DNA of 64,000 nucleotides. Source: Rhizobiales bacterium UBA1912 (GTDB lineage Bacteria > Pseudomonadota > Alphaproteobacteria > Rhizobiales > Devosiaceae). Positions within the stretch are counted from its first letter, which is position 1; each line of letters starts with the position of its first letter. Of the stretch, positions 44,997 through 54,094 are shown in pieces. A program made the translations under genes and the position numbers. The notes under the pieces are model-generated. The model did no database searches. It saw nothing but the letters and a program-made list of their open reading frames with translations, and was not told where the DNA came from. The stretch covers positions 1 to 64,000 of the forward strand of contig DDGC01000007.1 in NCBI GenBank assembly GCA_002337455.1, given 5' to 3'.

Positions 44997-46325
44997 ATGT
45001 TCAAGACAATTCTGGCCAGCGGCACTGCCGGTGTGGCCCTCTTCCTTGGCGCCTCTTCGGCGTTTGCCCAGACCGAGATTTCCTTCTGGCACTCGATGGG
45101 TGGCGAACTCGGTGAGCGCGTTGCCGCCATCGCCGAAGACTTCAACGCCTCGCAGGACGAGTATGTCGTCAGCGCCTCCTATCGCGGCGAATACGAAGAG
45201 ACCATGGTCAACACCATCGCCGCCTTCCGGGCCGGCGAACAGCCCACCATCGTCCAGATCTACGAAGTCGGCACCGGCACGATGATGGCCGCCGAGGGCG
45301 CCGTCTATCCCGTCTACGAGCTGATGGAAGCCCACGGCAACAATTTCGACCCTTCGGTCTATCTGCCTGTCGTTACCGGCTACTACACCGACACCAACGG
45401 CAACATGCTCTCGATGCCCTTCAACTCCTCGACCCCGATCCTCTACTACAACAAGGACGTGTTCGAAGCTGCCGGCCTTGATCCTGAAGTTGCTCCCTCC
45501 ACCTGGGCCCAGGCTGAAGAATTCTCGCGCCAGATCATCGAATCGGGCGCCGCAAGCTGCGGCATGGCGATCACTTACACCGCCACCTGGATCGGCTCTG
45601 AAAACCTCTCCGCCCTGCACAACGTTCCTTATGGCACGCTGGAAAACGGTTTTGGCGGTATGGACTCCGAGTTCACCTTCAACAATGACGTCGTCGCCCG
45701 CTTCTGGGACGACCTGGCCCGCTGGCAGGACGAAGGCATCTTCGTTTATGGCGGTCCGGCTGGTGGTTCGGACAATGCTCCGGCCTTCTATTCGAGCGAA
45801 TGCGCCATCTACATGGGCTCGTCCGCTTCGCGCGCCGGTGTTGTCGCCAACGCCGATTTCGAAGTCGGCTACGGCATGCTGCCCTATTATGACGACGTCG
45901 AAGGCGCTCCGCAGAACTCGATCATCGGTGGCGCGACCCTTTGGATTCTCGCTGGTCACGAAGAAGCCGAGTACCAGGCAACTGCAGCCTTCCTCGACTA
46001 CCTCTCCTCGGCTGAAGTTCAGGCCGAATGGCACCAGGGCACCGGCTACCTGCCGATCACCCAGGCCGCGTTCGAGCTGAGCCAGGAACAGGGTTACTAC
46101 GAAGAAAACCCCGGCGCTGACACTGCTATCGAGCAGATCAACCTCAACGCCCCGACCGAAAACTCCAAGGGCCTTCGCTTCGGCAACATGCCCCAGGTTC
46201 GCATGGTCATGGACGAAGCCCTGCAGTCGGTGCTTGCCGGCGACATGACCGGCCAGGAAGCTCTGGATTCGGCCGTTGAGCGCGCCAACCAGATCCTGCG
46301 TGATTTCCAGGCCGCCAACTCCTAA
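44997..46325 (+). CDS. ugpB: sn-glycerol-3-phosphate ABC transporter, binding protein UgpB
   Basis: The 442-residue exported protein has a signal peptide (MFKTILASGTAGVALFLGAS). The family features are EISFWHSMGGELGERVAAIA, IVQIYEVGTGTMMAAEGAVY, FNSSTPILYYNKDVFEAAGL and TGYLPITQAAFELS. It binds glycerol-3-phosphate or glycerophosphodiesters for uptake. Codon use is strikingly biased towards C-ending codons, fitting high expression. GGGAG lies upstream. Confidence 0.95.
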   Translation: MFKTILASGTAGVALFLGASSAFAQTEISFWHSMGGELGERVAAIAEDFNASQDEYVVSASYRGEYEETMVNTIAAFRAGEQPTIVQIYEVGTGTMMAAEGAVYPVYELMEAHGNNFDPSVYLPVVTGYYTDTNGNMLSMPFNSSTPILYYNKDVFEAAGLDPEVAPSTWAQAEEFSRQIIESGAASCGMAITYTATWIGSENLSALHNVPYGTLENGFGGMDSEFTFNNDVVARFWDDLARWQDEGIFVYGGPAGGSDNAPAFYSSECAIYMGSSASRAGVVANADFEVGYGMLPYYDDVEGAPQNSIIGGATLWILAGHEEAEYQATAAFLDYLSSAEVQAEWHQGTGYLPITQAAFELSQEQGYYEENPGADTAIEQINLNAPTENSKGLRFGNMPQVRMVMDEALQSVLAGDMTGQEALDSAVERANQILRDFQAANS

Positions 46326-46349
46326 GCGGTTCTGAGGTCAAGCATTCGG

Positions 46350-46374
46350 ACCCCGGCTTTCTCAGCCGGGGTCT
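46350..46374 (+). terminator. Intra-operon hairpin after ugpB
   Basis: GACCCCGGCT and AGCCGGGGTC form a ten-base stem with TTCTC loop, followed by TCTTCC. It probably reduces transcription into ugpA or stabilises ugpB mRNA. Confidence 0.6.
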
Positions 46375-46437
46375 CTTCCATCAAACCGGTTCGATGCAAG
46401 AAGACCGGCGGGATGACACAATACCCAGGGGCGTTGC

Positions 46438-47322
46438 ATGCAGACCAAACGGTCGATCTTCACCAATCGCTGGCTTCCTTATGCGCTGTTGGCGCCGCAG
46501 CTGGTGATCACCGCGATCTTTTTTATCTGGCCCGCCAGCCAGGCGGTAAAATCGAGCTTTGAGCGCGAGGATCCCTTCGGGTTTCGGACCACGTTCGTCT
46601 GGTTCGAAAACTATACACGCATCCTTTCCGACCCGAGCTATCTCAACGCGCTTGGCCGCACTGCCGTCTTTGCGGTCTCGGTCACCGTTCTTTCCATGGG
46701 ATTTGCGCTGCTGCTGGCAGTCTGCGTCGATCGGGTGCTGCGCACGGCGAAAGCCTATACGACCCTTCTGGTCTGGCCCTATGCCGTGGCTCCGGTGGTT
46801 GCCGGCGTGCTCTGGTGGTTCCTGTTCAACCCCACAATCGGGCTTTTACCCTATGTGCTCGACTGGTTCGGCATCGACTGGAACCATCGCGTCAACGGCA
46901 CCCAGGCCATGGTGCTGATCACCATTGCCGCCGCCTGGAAACAGATTTCGTACAATTTCCTGTTCTTTGTCGCCGGGCTGCAATCGATCCCCGCCTCGCT
47001 GTCCGAGGCCGCCTCGATCGATGGCGCCGGACCGTTCAAGCGTTTCTGGACAATCGTTTTCCCGCTTCTCTCGCCCACCACCTTTTTCCTTCTGATCATC
47101 AACATAAATTACGTGATGTTCGAAACCTTCGGGGTGATCGATGCCACGACGGAAGGCGGGCCGGGACAGGCGACAATGACACTGGTCTACAAGGTCTATA
47201 CCGACGGCGTGGCCGGGCTCAACATCGGCTCATCGTCGGCCCAGTCGGTGCTTTTGATGGGTATCGTCATCGTCCTCACCTTCATCCAGTTCCGCTACGT
47301 GGAACGCCGGGTCAACTACTAG
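46438..47322 (+). CDS. ugpA: sn-glycerol-3-phosphate ABC transporter permease UgpA
   Basis: The 294-residue protein has six membrane helices and the EAA loop SLSEAASIDGAGPFKRFWTI. N-terminal WLPYALLAPQLVITAIFFIW and C-terminal QSVLLMGIVIVLTFIQFRYV fit the MalF-type family. AGGGG precedes the start. Confidence 0.95.
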   Translation: MQTKRSIFTNRWLPYALLAPQLVITAIFFIWPASQAVKSSFEREDPFGFRTTFVWFENYTRILSDPSYLNALGRTAVFAVSVTVLSMGFALLLAVCVDRVLRTAKAYTTLLVWPYAVAPVVAGVLWWFLFNPTIGLLPYVLDWFGIDWNHRVNGTQAMVLITIAAAWKQISYNFLFFVAGLQSIPASLSEAASIDGAGPFKRFWTIVFPLLSPTTFFLLIININYVMFETFGVIDATTEGGPGQATMTLVYKVYTDGVAGLNIGSSSAQSVLLMGIVIVLTFIQFRYVERRVNY

Positions 47323-47335
47323 GAAGGACCCAGAC

Positions 47336-48184
47336 ATGGTTGAAAACAGGCCCTGGCTCGATTTCCTCACACATCTCATCCTGATCGTCGGCGTTCTGAT
47401 CGTCGCCTTTCCGGTCTATATCGCGTTCATCGCCTCAACGCACGAACCCGCCGCGTTCATTCGCGGCGTCATGCCGCTCTTGCCGGGCGACAACATGGGC
47501 GCGACCTATTCCCAGATGCTGGGCTCGGGGCTGGAAGTCGCCGGCACGCCGCCGGTGTGGCTGATGCTGGGCAATTCGTTCTGGATGGCGATGATCATTG
47601 CCGTGGGCAAGATCGCCATTTCGATCACCTCGGCGTTTGCCATCGTTTATTTCCGCTTCCCGTTCAGGCTGCTGGCCTTCTGGATGATCTTTGTCACCCT
47701 GATGCTGCCGGTCGAAGTGCGTATCATTCCGACGTTTGCCGTCGTGGCAAACCTTGGCATGCTCAATTCCTATGCCGGGCTCACCTTGCCGCTGATCGCC
47801 TCGGCGACCGCTACGTTCCTGTTCCGGCAATTCTTCATGACTGTGCCCGAGGAACTGATGGAAGCGGCGCGGGTCGATGGGGCCGGGCCGATGAAGTTCT
47901 TTAAAGATATCCTCATCCCCATTTCGATCACCAACATCGCCGCCCTGTTCGTCATCATGTTCATCTATGGCTGGGTGCAATATCTCTGGCCGCTGCTCAT
48001 CACCACCCAGGAGCAGTTCTACACAATCGTGATGGGTATCAAGCGGCTGATGGCCAATACCGACAGGGAGCCAGCCTGGAACCTTGTCATGGCGACTGTG
48101 ATGCTCGCCATGGTCCCGCCCGTGCTCGTCGTCCTCCTCTTGCAGCGCCTGTTCATCAAGGGCCTCGTCGAAACCGAGAAATAA
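47336..48184 (+). CDS. ugpE: sn-glycerol-3-phosphate ABC transporter permease UgpE
   Basis: The 282-residue MalG-type permease has six helices and the EAA loop ELMEAARVDGAGPMKFFKDI. FITSTHEPAAF-like IAFIASTHEPAAFIRG and GWVQYLWPLLITTQEQFYTI are family features. It lies 13 bases after ugpA. Confidence 0.95.
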   Translation: MVENRPWLDFLTHLILIVGVLIVAFPVYIAFIASTHEPAAFIRGVMPLLPGDNMGATYSQMLGSGLEVAGTPPVWLMLGNSFWMAMIIAVGKIAISITSAFAIVYFRFPFRLLAFWMIFVTLMLPVEVRIIPTFAVVANLGMLNSYAGLTLPLIASATATFLFRQFFMTVPEELMEAARVDGAGPMKFFKDILIPISITNIAALFVIMFIYGWVQYLWPLLITTQEQFYTIVMGIKRLMANTDREPAWNLVMATVMLAMVPPVLVVLLLQRLFIKGLVETEK

Positions 48185-48189
48185 CACCA

Positions 48190-49242
48190 ATGGCTACAAT
48201 CGAAATCTCCGAGGTCCGCAAGGTCTATCCCGGCAATGTCGAGGCAATCAAAGGCATCGATCTGTCGATCGAAGACGGCGAACTCGTCGTTCTCGTCGGC
48301 CCTTCGGGCTGCGGAAAATCGACCCTGCTGCGCATGCTGGCCGGGCTTGAGACCATTACGTCGGGTGAGGTGAAGATCGGCGAAAAGCTCGTCAACAAGC
48401 TCGAACCGGCCGAGCGCGATATCGCCATGGTGTTCCAGAACTATGCGCTCTATCCGCATATGAGCGTACGCGGCAATCTCGAATACGGTTTGAAAAACCG
48501 CAAGACGCCCAGGGCCGAGATCGACGAACGCGTCAATGAAGCGGCGCGTATTCTCGAGATCGAAGCTTTTCTCGACAGGAAGCCGCGCCAGCTTTCGGGC
48601 GGCCAGCGCCAGCGTGTTGCAATGGGGCGAGCCATCGTGCGCAAGCCCAAGGCCTTCCTGTTCGACGAACCGCTTTCCAATCTCGACGCCAAGCTGCGCG
48701 GCCAGATGCGGGTGGAAATCCGCCGCCTCCAGCGTACGCTGGGCACGACATCGGTCTATGTCACCCACGACCAGCTCGAAGCCATGACACTGGCCGACAA
48801 GCTGGTGGTTATGAATGGGGGGAGGATCGAACAGGTCGGAAAGCCGCTCGACATCTATTCCAACCCCGCATCGGTGTTTGTTGCCGGATTCATGGGCTCA
48901 CCGGGCATGAATCTGCTCGACACGAAGGCCCTTGCACGGGTGGCTGGCAGCCTGCCCGACTTCGTTTCGTCCCAGTGCGGCACCATCGGCATCCGGCCCG
49001 AAGACATCACGTTGACGACCCCCGACCAGCCCCATCTCAAGCTTGACGTCGTTGTGGACGCTGTCGAACTGGTCGGCTCGGAAAGTCTTGTCTATGCTCA
49101 TGCGGAAGGGATCGACAAGGAACTGGTGCTGCGCACGCAGGGCATTCATCCCGGCGAGCATGACGACAAGCTCACGCTTTACGTCCAGCATGCACAGCTG
49201 CATTGTTTCGACGCTGGCACGGGGCGAAAAATCCCGCGCTAG
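48190..49242 (+). CDS. ugpC: sn-glycerol-3-phosphate ABC transporter ATPase UgpC
   Basis: The 350-residue ABC ATPase has Walker A GPSGCGKSTLLRMLAG, signature LSGGQRQRVAMGRAIV, Walker B AFLFDEPLSNLD, and a C-terminal regulatory TOBE domain typical of MalK-type ATPases. It is five bases after ugpE. It drives uptake through UgpAE. A related multi-sugar ATPase cannot be excluded by sequence alone, but the operon order supports Ugp. Confidence 0.94.
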   Translation: MATIEISEVRKVYPGNVEAIKGIDLSIEDGELVVLVGPSGCGKSTLLRMLAGLETITSGEVKIGEKLVNKLEPAERDIAMVFQNYALYPHMSVRGNLEYGLKNRKTPRAEIDERVNEAARILEIEAFLDRKPRQLSGGQRQRVAMGRAIVRKPKAFLFDEPLSNLDAKLRGQMRVEIRRLQRTLGTTSVYVTHDQLEAMTLADKLVVMNGGRIEQVGKPLDIYSNPASVFVAGFMGSPGMNLLDTKALARVAGSLPDFVSSQCGTIGIRPEDITLTTPDQPHLKLDVVVDAVELVGSESLVYAHAEGIDKELVLRTQGIHPGEHDDKLTLYVQHAQLHCFDAGTGRKIPR

Positions 49243-49327
49243 CAGCGCCTTTGCCAGAATGGTGCCGCAGAGAGCGTTCACTGTTTCAGATGCGACCCAA
49301 TCTGCGTGGGGCAATCGGAGGACAACA

Positions 49328-49954
49328 GTGACGCGCCTGACGATCATACTCATCGCGGCCATGCTCGGCATGCCGGCGTTTGGCCAGGCTCTAGAAACAG
49401 GGGGCTATGCCAAGACGCTGTTCGGGCAGCTTTATCCTGAGGACCAATCGCTTGCCGAAGGCTGGAAGACCGGGCTTCAGGGGCTTCTCGATGAGCTCGA
49501 AGACAGCTCAGACGATAGCGAAACCCTTGATTCCATTCCGGAATTTCAACAGCTGATCGACGCTGAGCACGCCCCGTTCTCGATTGCCGAGCTTGAGGGC
49601 TCTTGGCGGATGCGTTCGCTGCAGGCGACCGATTATGGCGCCTTTATCTATCAGTATTTTCCTGCCCGGATTTATCCCGAGGGCCAGGCCATGTTCTTTG
49701 ACAAGAACTCGGGAAGCCAGCGGCATCGGGGGCTGATGGCCCAGCTTGACGCCGAAACCGTGTTCTTTGCCGGTGCCCTCTACTACGGCTATGAAGGGCC
49801 GCGGCTTTATTCGGCGATGACGGCTGGCGAGGTCACCGAAGAGCAGCGGGATTTCGACGCCGTCGCCGAGATCTACAAGATCGGCGAGAATCATTTCCTT
49901 ATGGCGTTCGCACCGACTGAGAACCGTTTTCGTCTTTATGAAATCCGCAAGTAG
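49328..49954 (+). CDS. Exported DUF4893-like protein
   Basis: The 208-residue protein starts at GTG 49328 after GGAGGACAACA and has a signal peptide (TRLTIILIAAMLGMPAFGQA). Conserved-looking parts are LEGSWRMRSLQATDYGAFIY, FDKNSGSQRHRGLMAQ and a terminal NRFRLYEIRK, which I associate with the DUF4893 family. Function is unknown. It follows the ugp operon and might be read through from it. Confidence 0.65.
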   Translation: MTRLTIILIAAMLGMPAFGQALETGGYAKTLFGQLYPEDQSLAEGWKTGLQGLLDELEDSSDDSETLDSIPEFQQLIDAEHAPFSIAELEGSWRMRSLQATDYGAFIYQYFPARIYPEGQAMFFDKNSGSQRHRGLMAQLDAETVFFAGALYYGYEGPRLYSAMTAGEVTEEQRDFDAVAEIYKIGENHFLMAFAPTENRFRLYEIRK

Positions 49955-50156
49955 CGGTTCAGGCGATGGGTATAACACGCTACACGAAGGCGGGGATAAT
50001 GTTCCCGTTTCCACCCATGGGGCGGAGCAAACGCAAAAAAGCTGACAGATTTCTCCGTCTGCCGGTTGTCGTCGTGGCCTCACGGGGCTAGCCATCGATC
50101 TCCATCCCTGTGCGATCTCTCAGCGCACAAGCGTTTGGAATATGGAGGAAAATCAA

Positions 50157-50951
50157 ATGACTATCGCTACCCGCTCCCTTGTTGGAGCCATGGTTCTGCT
50201 CGCCTCGACTTCTGCGTTCGGTCAGGATATGGCCGCTCAACCCGGCGCTGCCGATGTCGGGCTCGACGCCCCCAGGCAAATCCTGTTCGTGGGCAATTCG
50301 TACTTCTATTACAATGACAGCCTGCACAACCACACAAACCGCATGGTCGGCGAAGGCGAGGGGATCGATGATCTCGCCTATCGGTCGATCACCATTTCGG
50401 GCGGTTCGCTCGATATGCACCCGTTTGCCCATTACCTGACGCCGGATGCGGTCGGGTATGAGGAGCCCTTTGATGCGGTGATTTTGCAAGGCCACAGCGC
50501 GGCTGCCAATTCGGAATCGCGCAGCGCGCGCTTCCGCGATGCCGTCGTCGCTGCCGATGCGCTGATCGATGAAAGTGGCGCACAAACAGTGCTTTACATG
50601 AGCCATGCCTATGGCGAGGGCCACAACAGTCACGATCCGGAAATGACTGCGAACCTGGCCGCGCTTTACACCGAGGTCGGGGCCGAAGTCGATGCGCTGG
50701 TGATCCCGGTGGGGCTGGCGTTTGCCAGGGCGTATGAGGAGCGGCCCGACCTCGAGCTGCATATGGAATTTGACCACAGCCACCCCAATCTGGCGGGTAC
50801 CTATCTTGCGGCGGCGACGACATATGCGACGCTTTATGACGCTTCGCCGGTCGGGCTGGAGTATGATTATTTCGGCCGTCTCGATGCCGAAACCGCAGCA
50901 TTTCTGCAGCAGGTCGCTGCGGATACTGTCGCGGAATTCCAAGGAAAATAA
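50157..50951 (+). CDS. Exported SGNH-type hydrolase
   Basis: The 264-residue protein has a signal peptide (TIATRSLVGAMVLLASTSAF) and an SGNH-like layout: ILFVGNSYFYYN (GNS block), AVILQGHSAAA, TVLYMSHAYGEG, and DHSHPNLAGTYLAA with a DxxH dyad. The nucleophile would be the Ser in GNS. Substrate is unknown, probably an ester or sugar O-acyl group. GGAGGA precedes ATG 50157. It converges with the Lrp gene, five bases apart. Confidence 0.75.
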   Translation: MTIATRSLVGAMVLLASTSAFGQDMAAQPGAADVGLDAPRQILFVGNSYFYYNDSLHNHTNRMVGEGEGIDDLAYRSITISGGSLDMHPFAHYLTPDAVGYEEPFDAVILQGHSAAANSESRSARFRDAVVAADALIDESGAQTVLYMSHAYGEGHNSHDPEMTANLAALYTEVGAEVDALVIPVGLAFARAYEERPDLELHMEFDHSHPNLAGTYLAAATTYATLYDASPVGLEYDYFGRLDAETAAFLQQVAADTVAEFQGK

Positions 50952-50956
50952 AAGAC

Positions 50957-51388
50957 TTAGCGATCTATCCGCGTCGATAGAATAATTGAAGACATGGTGC
51001 GCTCGACGCCGTCGAGCGCACCGATCTTGTCGATGACGGTGTCGAGTTCGGCGACGGAGGGGGCTTCGACGATGACGATCATATCAAAGCTCCCCGAGAC
51101 CGAGTGGACGGTGCGGACTTCGATCAAATCATCGAGGAATCTGAAGACTTTAGGCGCGAGCTTGGGAGATACAGTGACCATCAGATGGGCGCGAATCTGT
51201 CCGGCGAGATAGTCGTAGGAGAGCTTGACGGCGTAGCCGGCGATGGTGCCATTGCGCTCAAGCTTTTCGAGTCGCGACTGGGCCGTACTCCTTGAAATTC
51301 CTAGCTTTCTTGCGATCTCGGCGACCGGGATACGGGCGTTTTCGCGCAGCAGGGCGATCAGTTGGCGGTCGGCGTTAATTTTCGTCAT
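50957..51388 (-). CDS. Lrp/AsnC-family transcriptional regulator
   Basis: The 143-residue protein has an N-terminal HTH (LIALLRENARIPVAEIARKL, GISRSTAQSRLEKLERNGTI) and a C-terminal RAM domain (HLMVTVSPKLAPKVFRFLDD, VSGSFDMIVIVEAPSVAELD). Such regulators sense amino acids. It is divergent from the saccharopine-dehydrogenase-like gene and may control it. Confidence 0.92.
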   Translation of the reverse strand: MTKINADRQLIALLRENARIPVAEIARKLGISRSTAQSRLEKLERNGTIAGYAVKLSYDYLAGQIRAHLMVTVSPKLAPKVFRFLDDLIEVRTVHSVSGSFDMIVIVEAPSVAELDTVIDKIGALDGVERTMSSIILSTRIDR

Positions 51389-51559
51389 TGTGGTGTAAAT
51401 TTTCGGCTATTTGCGCATTTTGCGCCGCGATTGTGTCTGATTGCTGGCTGCAAATCAACGGAACTCGGTGTCATCATCAGCAACAATGGCACTAAACGCT
51501 ATGGAGTTGAGCGCTCGGTGCCCCGACATTGCTAATCTTTGACCAAGAGGGGTTTTGGG

Positions 51560-52660
51560 ATGAAAGAGATCGTTGTTATCGGCGCCGGACGCATCGGCGC
51601 GACCATCGCGGACATGGCAAGCCAGAGTGGCGATTATTCGGTGACGGTCGTGGACCGGTCCGCCGAAGCGCTGGCGGCGCTCGATACCGATGCGAAGGTC
51701 AAAACGGCGCGCTGCGAGGTGGCCGAGCCGGGGGAACTTGAAAAAATCCTTAGCGGGAAATTCGCCGTGCTCTCGGCGGCGCCCTATTCGCTGACCACGC
51801 GGATCGCCGAAGCGGCGGCAGCGGCCAAAGTGCATTATTTCGATCTGACCGAGGACGTGAAATCGACCCGGCGGGTGAAAGAGATTGCGGGCAAGGCCGA
51901 GACCGCGTTCATCCCGCAATGCGGGCTGGCGCCGGGGTTCATCGCCATTGCCGCGATGAGTCTGGCAAAGAAATTCGACACGCTGGACACTGTGGCCATG
52001 AAGGTGGGGGCGCTGCCGCAGTTTCCCACCAATGTGCTCAACTACGCGCTGACCTGGTCGCCCGAAGGGGTGATCAACGAATATTGCGAGCCGTGCGAGG
52101 CGATTGTCGATGGCAGGATGGCCGAAATCGCGCCGCTCGAGGATATCGAAACGCTGACCATCGACGGGGTGGCCTATGAAGCGTTCAACACCTCGGGCGG
52201 GCTGGGTTCGACCCCGGAAAAGCTTCTGGGCAAGGTGAAAAACCTCAACTATCGCACCATCCGCTATCCCGGCCATGCGCGGATCATGAAGCTGCTGCTC
52301 AACGATCTGAATTTGAAGGATCGGCGCGACCTGGCGCTGGATATTTTCCGGCATGCGCTGACCGCGACCAAGCAGGACATGGTGGTGATCCGGGTCGATG
52401 TGACCGGCACCAAGGACGGTAAGCCGGCGCACGAGATTTTCGAGCGCACTGTGCTCTCGGGGTTCGTGGGCAAGAAGGAACGCTCGGCCATCCAGATCAC
52501 CACGGCGGCGGGGATTTGTACGGTGCTCGACATGCTGGCGGCGGGCGATCTGCCGCAGAAGGGTTTTGTGGCGCAGGAAGAGATCGACCTCGACACGTTC
52601 CTGGCCAACCGGTTCGGGCGGGCGTTTTCTGCGGATCAGGCGGCGCGCAAGGTGGCTTAA
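51560..52660 (+). CDS. Saccharopine-dehydrogenase-family oxidoreductase
   Basis: The 366-residue protein starts with a Rossmann motif (KEIVVIGAGRIGATIADMAS) and has VLSAAPYSLTTRIAEAAAAA, HYFDLTEDVKSTRRVKEIAG and QCGLAPGFIAIAAMSLAKKF. The family includes saccharopine reductases and lysine 6-dehydrogenases, so lysine catabolism is likely. The ATG at 51560 is preferred over a TTG seven codons upstream. A divergent Lrp regulator supports amino-acid control. Confidence 0.85.
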   Translation: MKEIVVIGAGRIGATIADMASQSGDYSVTVVDRSAEALAALDTDAKVKTARCEVAEPGELEKILSGKFAVLSAAPYSLTTRIAEAAAAAKVHYFDLTEDVKSTRRVKEIAGKAETAFIPQCGLAPGFIAIAAMSLAKKFDTLDTVAMKVGALPQFPTNVLNYALTWSPEGVINEYCEPCEAIVDGRMAEIAPLEDIETLTIDGVAYEAFNTSGGLGSTPEKLLGKVKNLNYRTIRYPGHARIMKLLLNDLNLKDRRDLALDIFRHALTATKQDMVVIRVDVTGTKDGKPAHEIFERTVLSGFVGKKERSAIQITTAAGICTVLDMLAAGDLPQKGFVAQEEIDLDTFLANRFGRAFSADQAARKVA

Positions 52661-52708
52661 GGCGACTGTCGCTGAGGGGTACGGGGCATCGCCTCTATCG
52701 GGGGTGTA

Positions 52709-52853
52709 GCGGCTTGGCGGATCCCCGGGTCGAGCCCAAGGATGACGGCGGGGGTGGCTGGGGCACGCTTTGATGCTCAAGGCCCCCTCACCGGCCTGCC
52801 GGCCCACCTCTCCCCCTGAGGAAGAGGGTTTTTCTTGGGGAGGCGCTGGGGAT
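52709..52853. repeat. Intergenic repeat, copy A
   Basis: This unit contains GATCCCCGGGTCGAGCCC, GGATGACGGC, then CTCAAGGCCCCCTCACCGGC and GAGGGTTTTTCTTGGGGAGG. It is nearly repeated 202 bases downstream (copy B). It is of the kind of dispersed extragenic repeat common in Rhizobiales. It also contains inverted parts that could fold. Confidence 0.7.
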
Positions 52854-52912
52854 GGAACCGGACCCGAGGACAGGAAGGGCATACCGTTTTCGCGTCGCGG
52901 GCGCTGGCGGGT

Positions 52913-53058
52913 ACTGAATCCCGGATCGAGTCCGGGATGACGGTGAAGACCGGGGGAAGGCTGGGGCAGCGCTGATGCTCAAGGCCCCCTCACCGGCCTG
53001 CCGGCCACGCTCTTCCCCTGAGGGAGAGGGTTTTTCTTGCGGAGGCGTTGGGGGCCGT
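52913..53058. repeat. Intergenic repeat, copy B
   Basis: This is the second copy of the unit, with GGATCGAGTCCGGGATGACG, then CTCAAGGCCCCCTCACCGGC and GAGGGTTTTTCTTGCGGAGG. It ends just before the convergent methyltransferase stop. The two copies differ by scattered substitutions and small indels. Confidence 0.7.
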
Positions 53059-53070
53059 GGGCCGACGCCG

Positions 53071-53748
53071 TCAGGCGTAGGCCACCCAGCCGCGGAAGCT
53101 CAGGCCGGCGTAGAACAGGGTGGCGCCGGTAAACCCGGCCTCTGCGAGCATGGCTTCCTCATCGGCGGGCGAGAGGATGGTGAGCTGCGTGCCGATGGCG
53201 GTGCGGGCCGCAACGTTCTGCGGATCGCCGCCGCCAAAGGCGATGTGGCGGGCGATCCACTGGCTGCGTTCGGGCTCGGTCTGGGCAAAGCTGATATGGG
53301 CGAGGGCAAAGGGGGCGTCCGGCGCAAGGCGGCGGCGGATCTGGCGCAGGGTTTCGAGACGCTGGTCAAGCGGCACGAAATGGAAAGTCAGAAGGCACAC
53401 GGCGCCATCGAACGGGCCATCGGGTGCGCTCTCGATATAGCCGTGGTGCAGGCGGACGCGGGCTGCGTGGGCGCCGATGGTCACCTCGGCGGCGGCCAGC
53501 ATATCGGCCGACGGGTCGACGCCATCGAACGTCCAGCCGGGGTGACTTTCGGCAAGCGATTTAATCTCCAGCCCGCCACCGGCCCCGAGCACCAGAATTT
53601 TCCCCTCCTCCGGCACGCGCTCGGCCAGAAGCTGGGACGTCATGGCGTGCAGGCCATCGAAGCCGGGTACCTTGCGGGGTGTCCCAGCGGCATAGGTGCC
53701 GGCGTGGCTGGCGCCGAACGCGGGTGCGCCGGACTCGGGCGTTTTCAT
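53071..53748 (-). CDS. Class I SAM-dependent methyltransferase
   Basis: The 225-residue protein has motif I ILVLGAGGGLEIKSLAE, WTFDGVDPSADML, FDGAVCLLTFHFVPLDQR and RRLAPDAPFALAHISF. This is a small-molecule methyltransferase layout. The substrate is not recognisable. It is divergent from the ArsR gene across a 346-base gap. Confidence 0.85.
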   Translation of the reverse strand: MKTPESGAPAFGASHAGTYAAGTPRKVPGFDGLHAMTSQLLAERVPEEGKILVLGAGGGLEIKSLAESHPGWTFDGVDPSADMLAAAEVTIGAHAARVRLHHGYIESAPDGPFDGAVCLLTFHFVPLDQRLETLRQIRRRLAPDAPFALAHISFAQTEPERSQWIARHIAFGGGDPQNVAARTAIGTQLTILSPADEEAMLAEAGFTGATLFYAGLSFRGWVAYA

Positions 53749-54030
53749 GTAACTTTATGTGTAGCGTTTGCGGTGCGTGTCAAGGTAGGGACGGCATGGC
53801 AGGCGCCGGCTCTCATTCTTGCCTGTCTTTCGCGGAGACTGCTCCCAGCCGAAATGCGCGGGACACGGGTGGGCGAGAGTATCCGTCCGGGCTCCTGCCT
53901 TTCGCCAGGGCAGAGCAAGCCAGGCTACAGCGGCCGGCAAATTGCCGCCGGAACGATGACGCTCGACGGCATCTTTGCAGGAGCCCCCACATGGCGTGAA
54001 TTCCGGTTGCAAGAAATTTGAAACCATGCG

Positions 54031-54085
54031 GTTGACAACCATAAGGTTGATTATTATAAACCGTTATGTTGACAACCATAAGGTT
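54031..54085 (+). promoter_or_regulatory. Promoter with duplicated operator in front of an ArsR gene
   Basis: The 18-base sequence GTTGACAACCATAAGGTT occurs at 54031 and again at 54068. The first copy contains -35 TTGACA (54032) with -10 TATAAA (54055) at 17-base spacing. The second covers the likely transcription start and leader. This is a strong candidate ArsR autoregulatory operator pair. The rest of the gap 53749-54030 shows nothing else clear. Confidence 0.7.
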
Positions 54086-54094
54086 TCATACGCA

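Noticed and set aside
44880..46034. 384-codon minus-strand frame
   Set aside because: It is antisense to ugpB, which is certain.
51455..52882. 475-codon minus-strand frame
   Set aside because: It is antisense to the saccharopine-dehydrogenase-like gene and runs into intergenic repeats.
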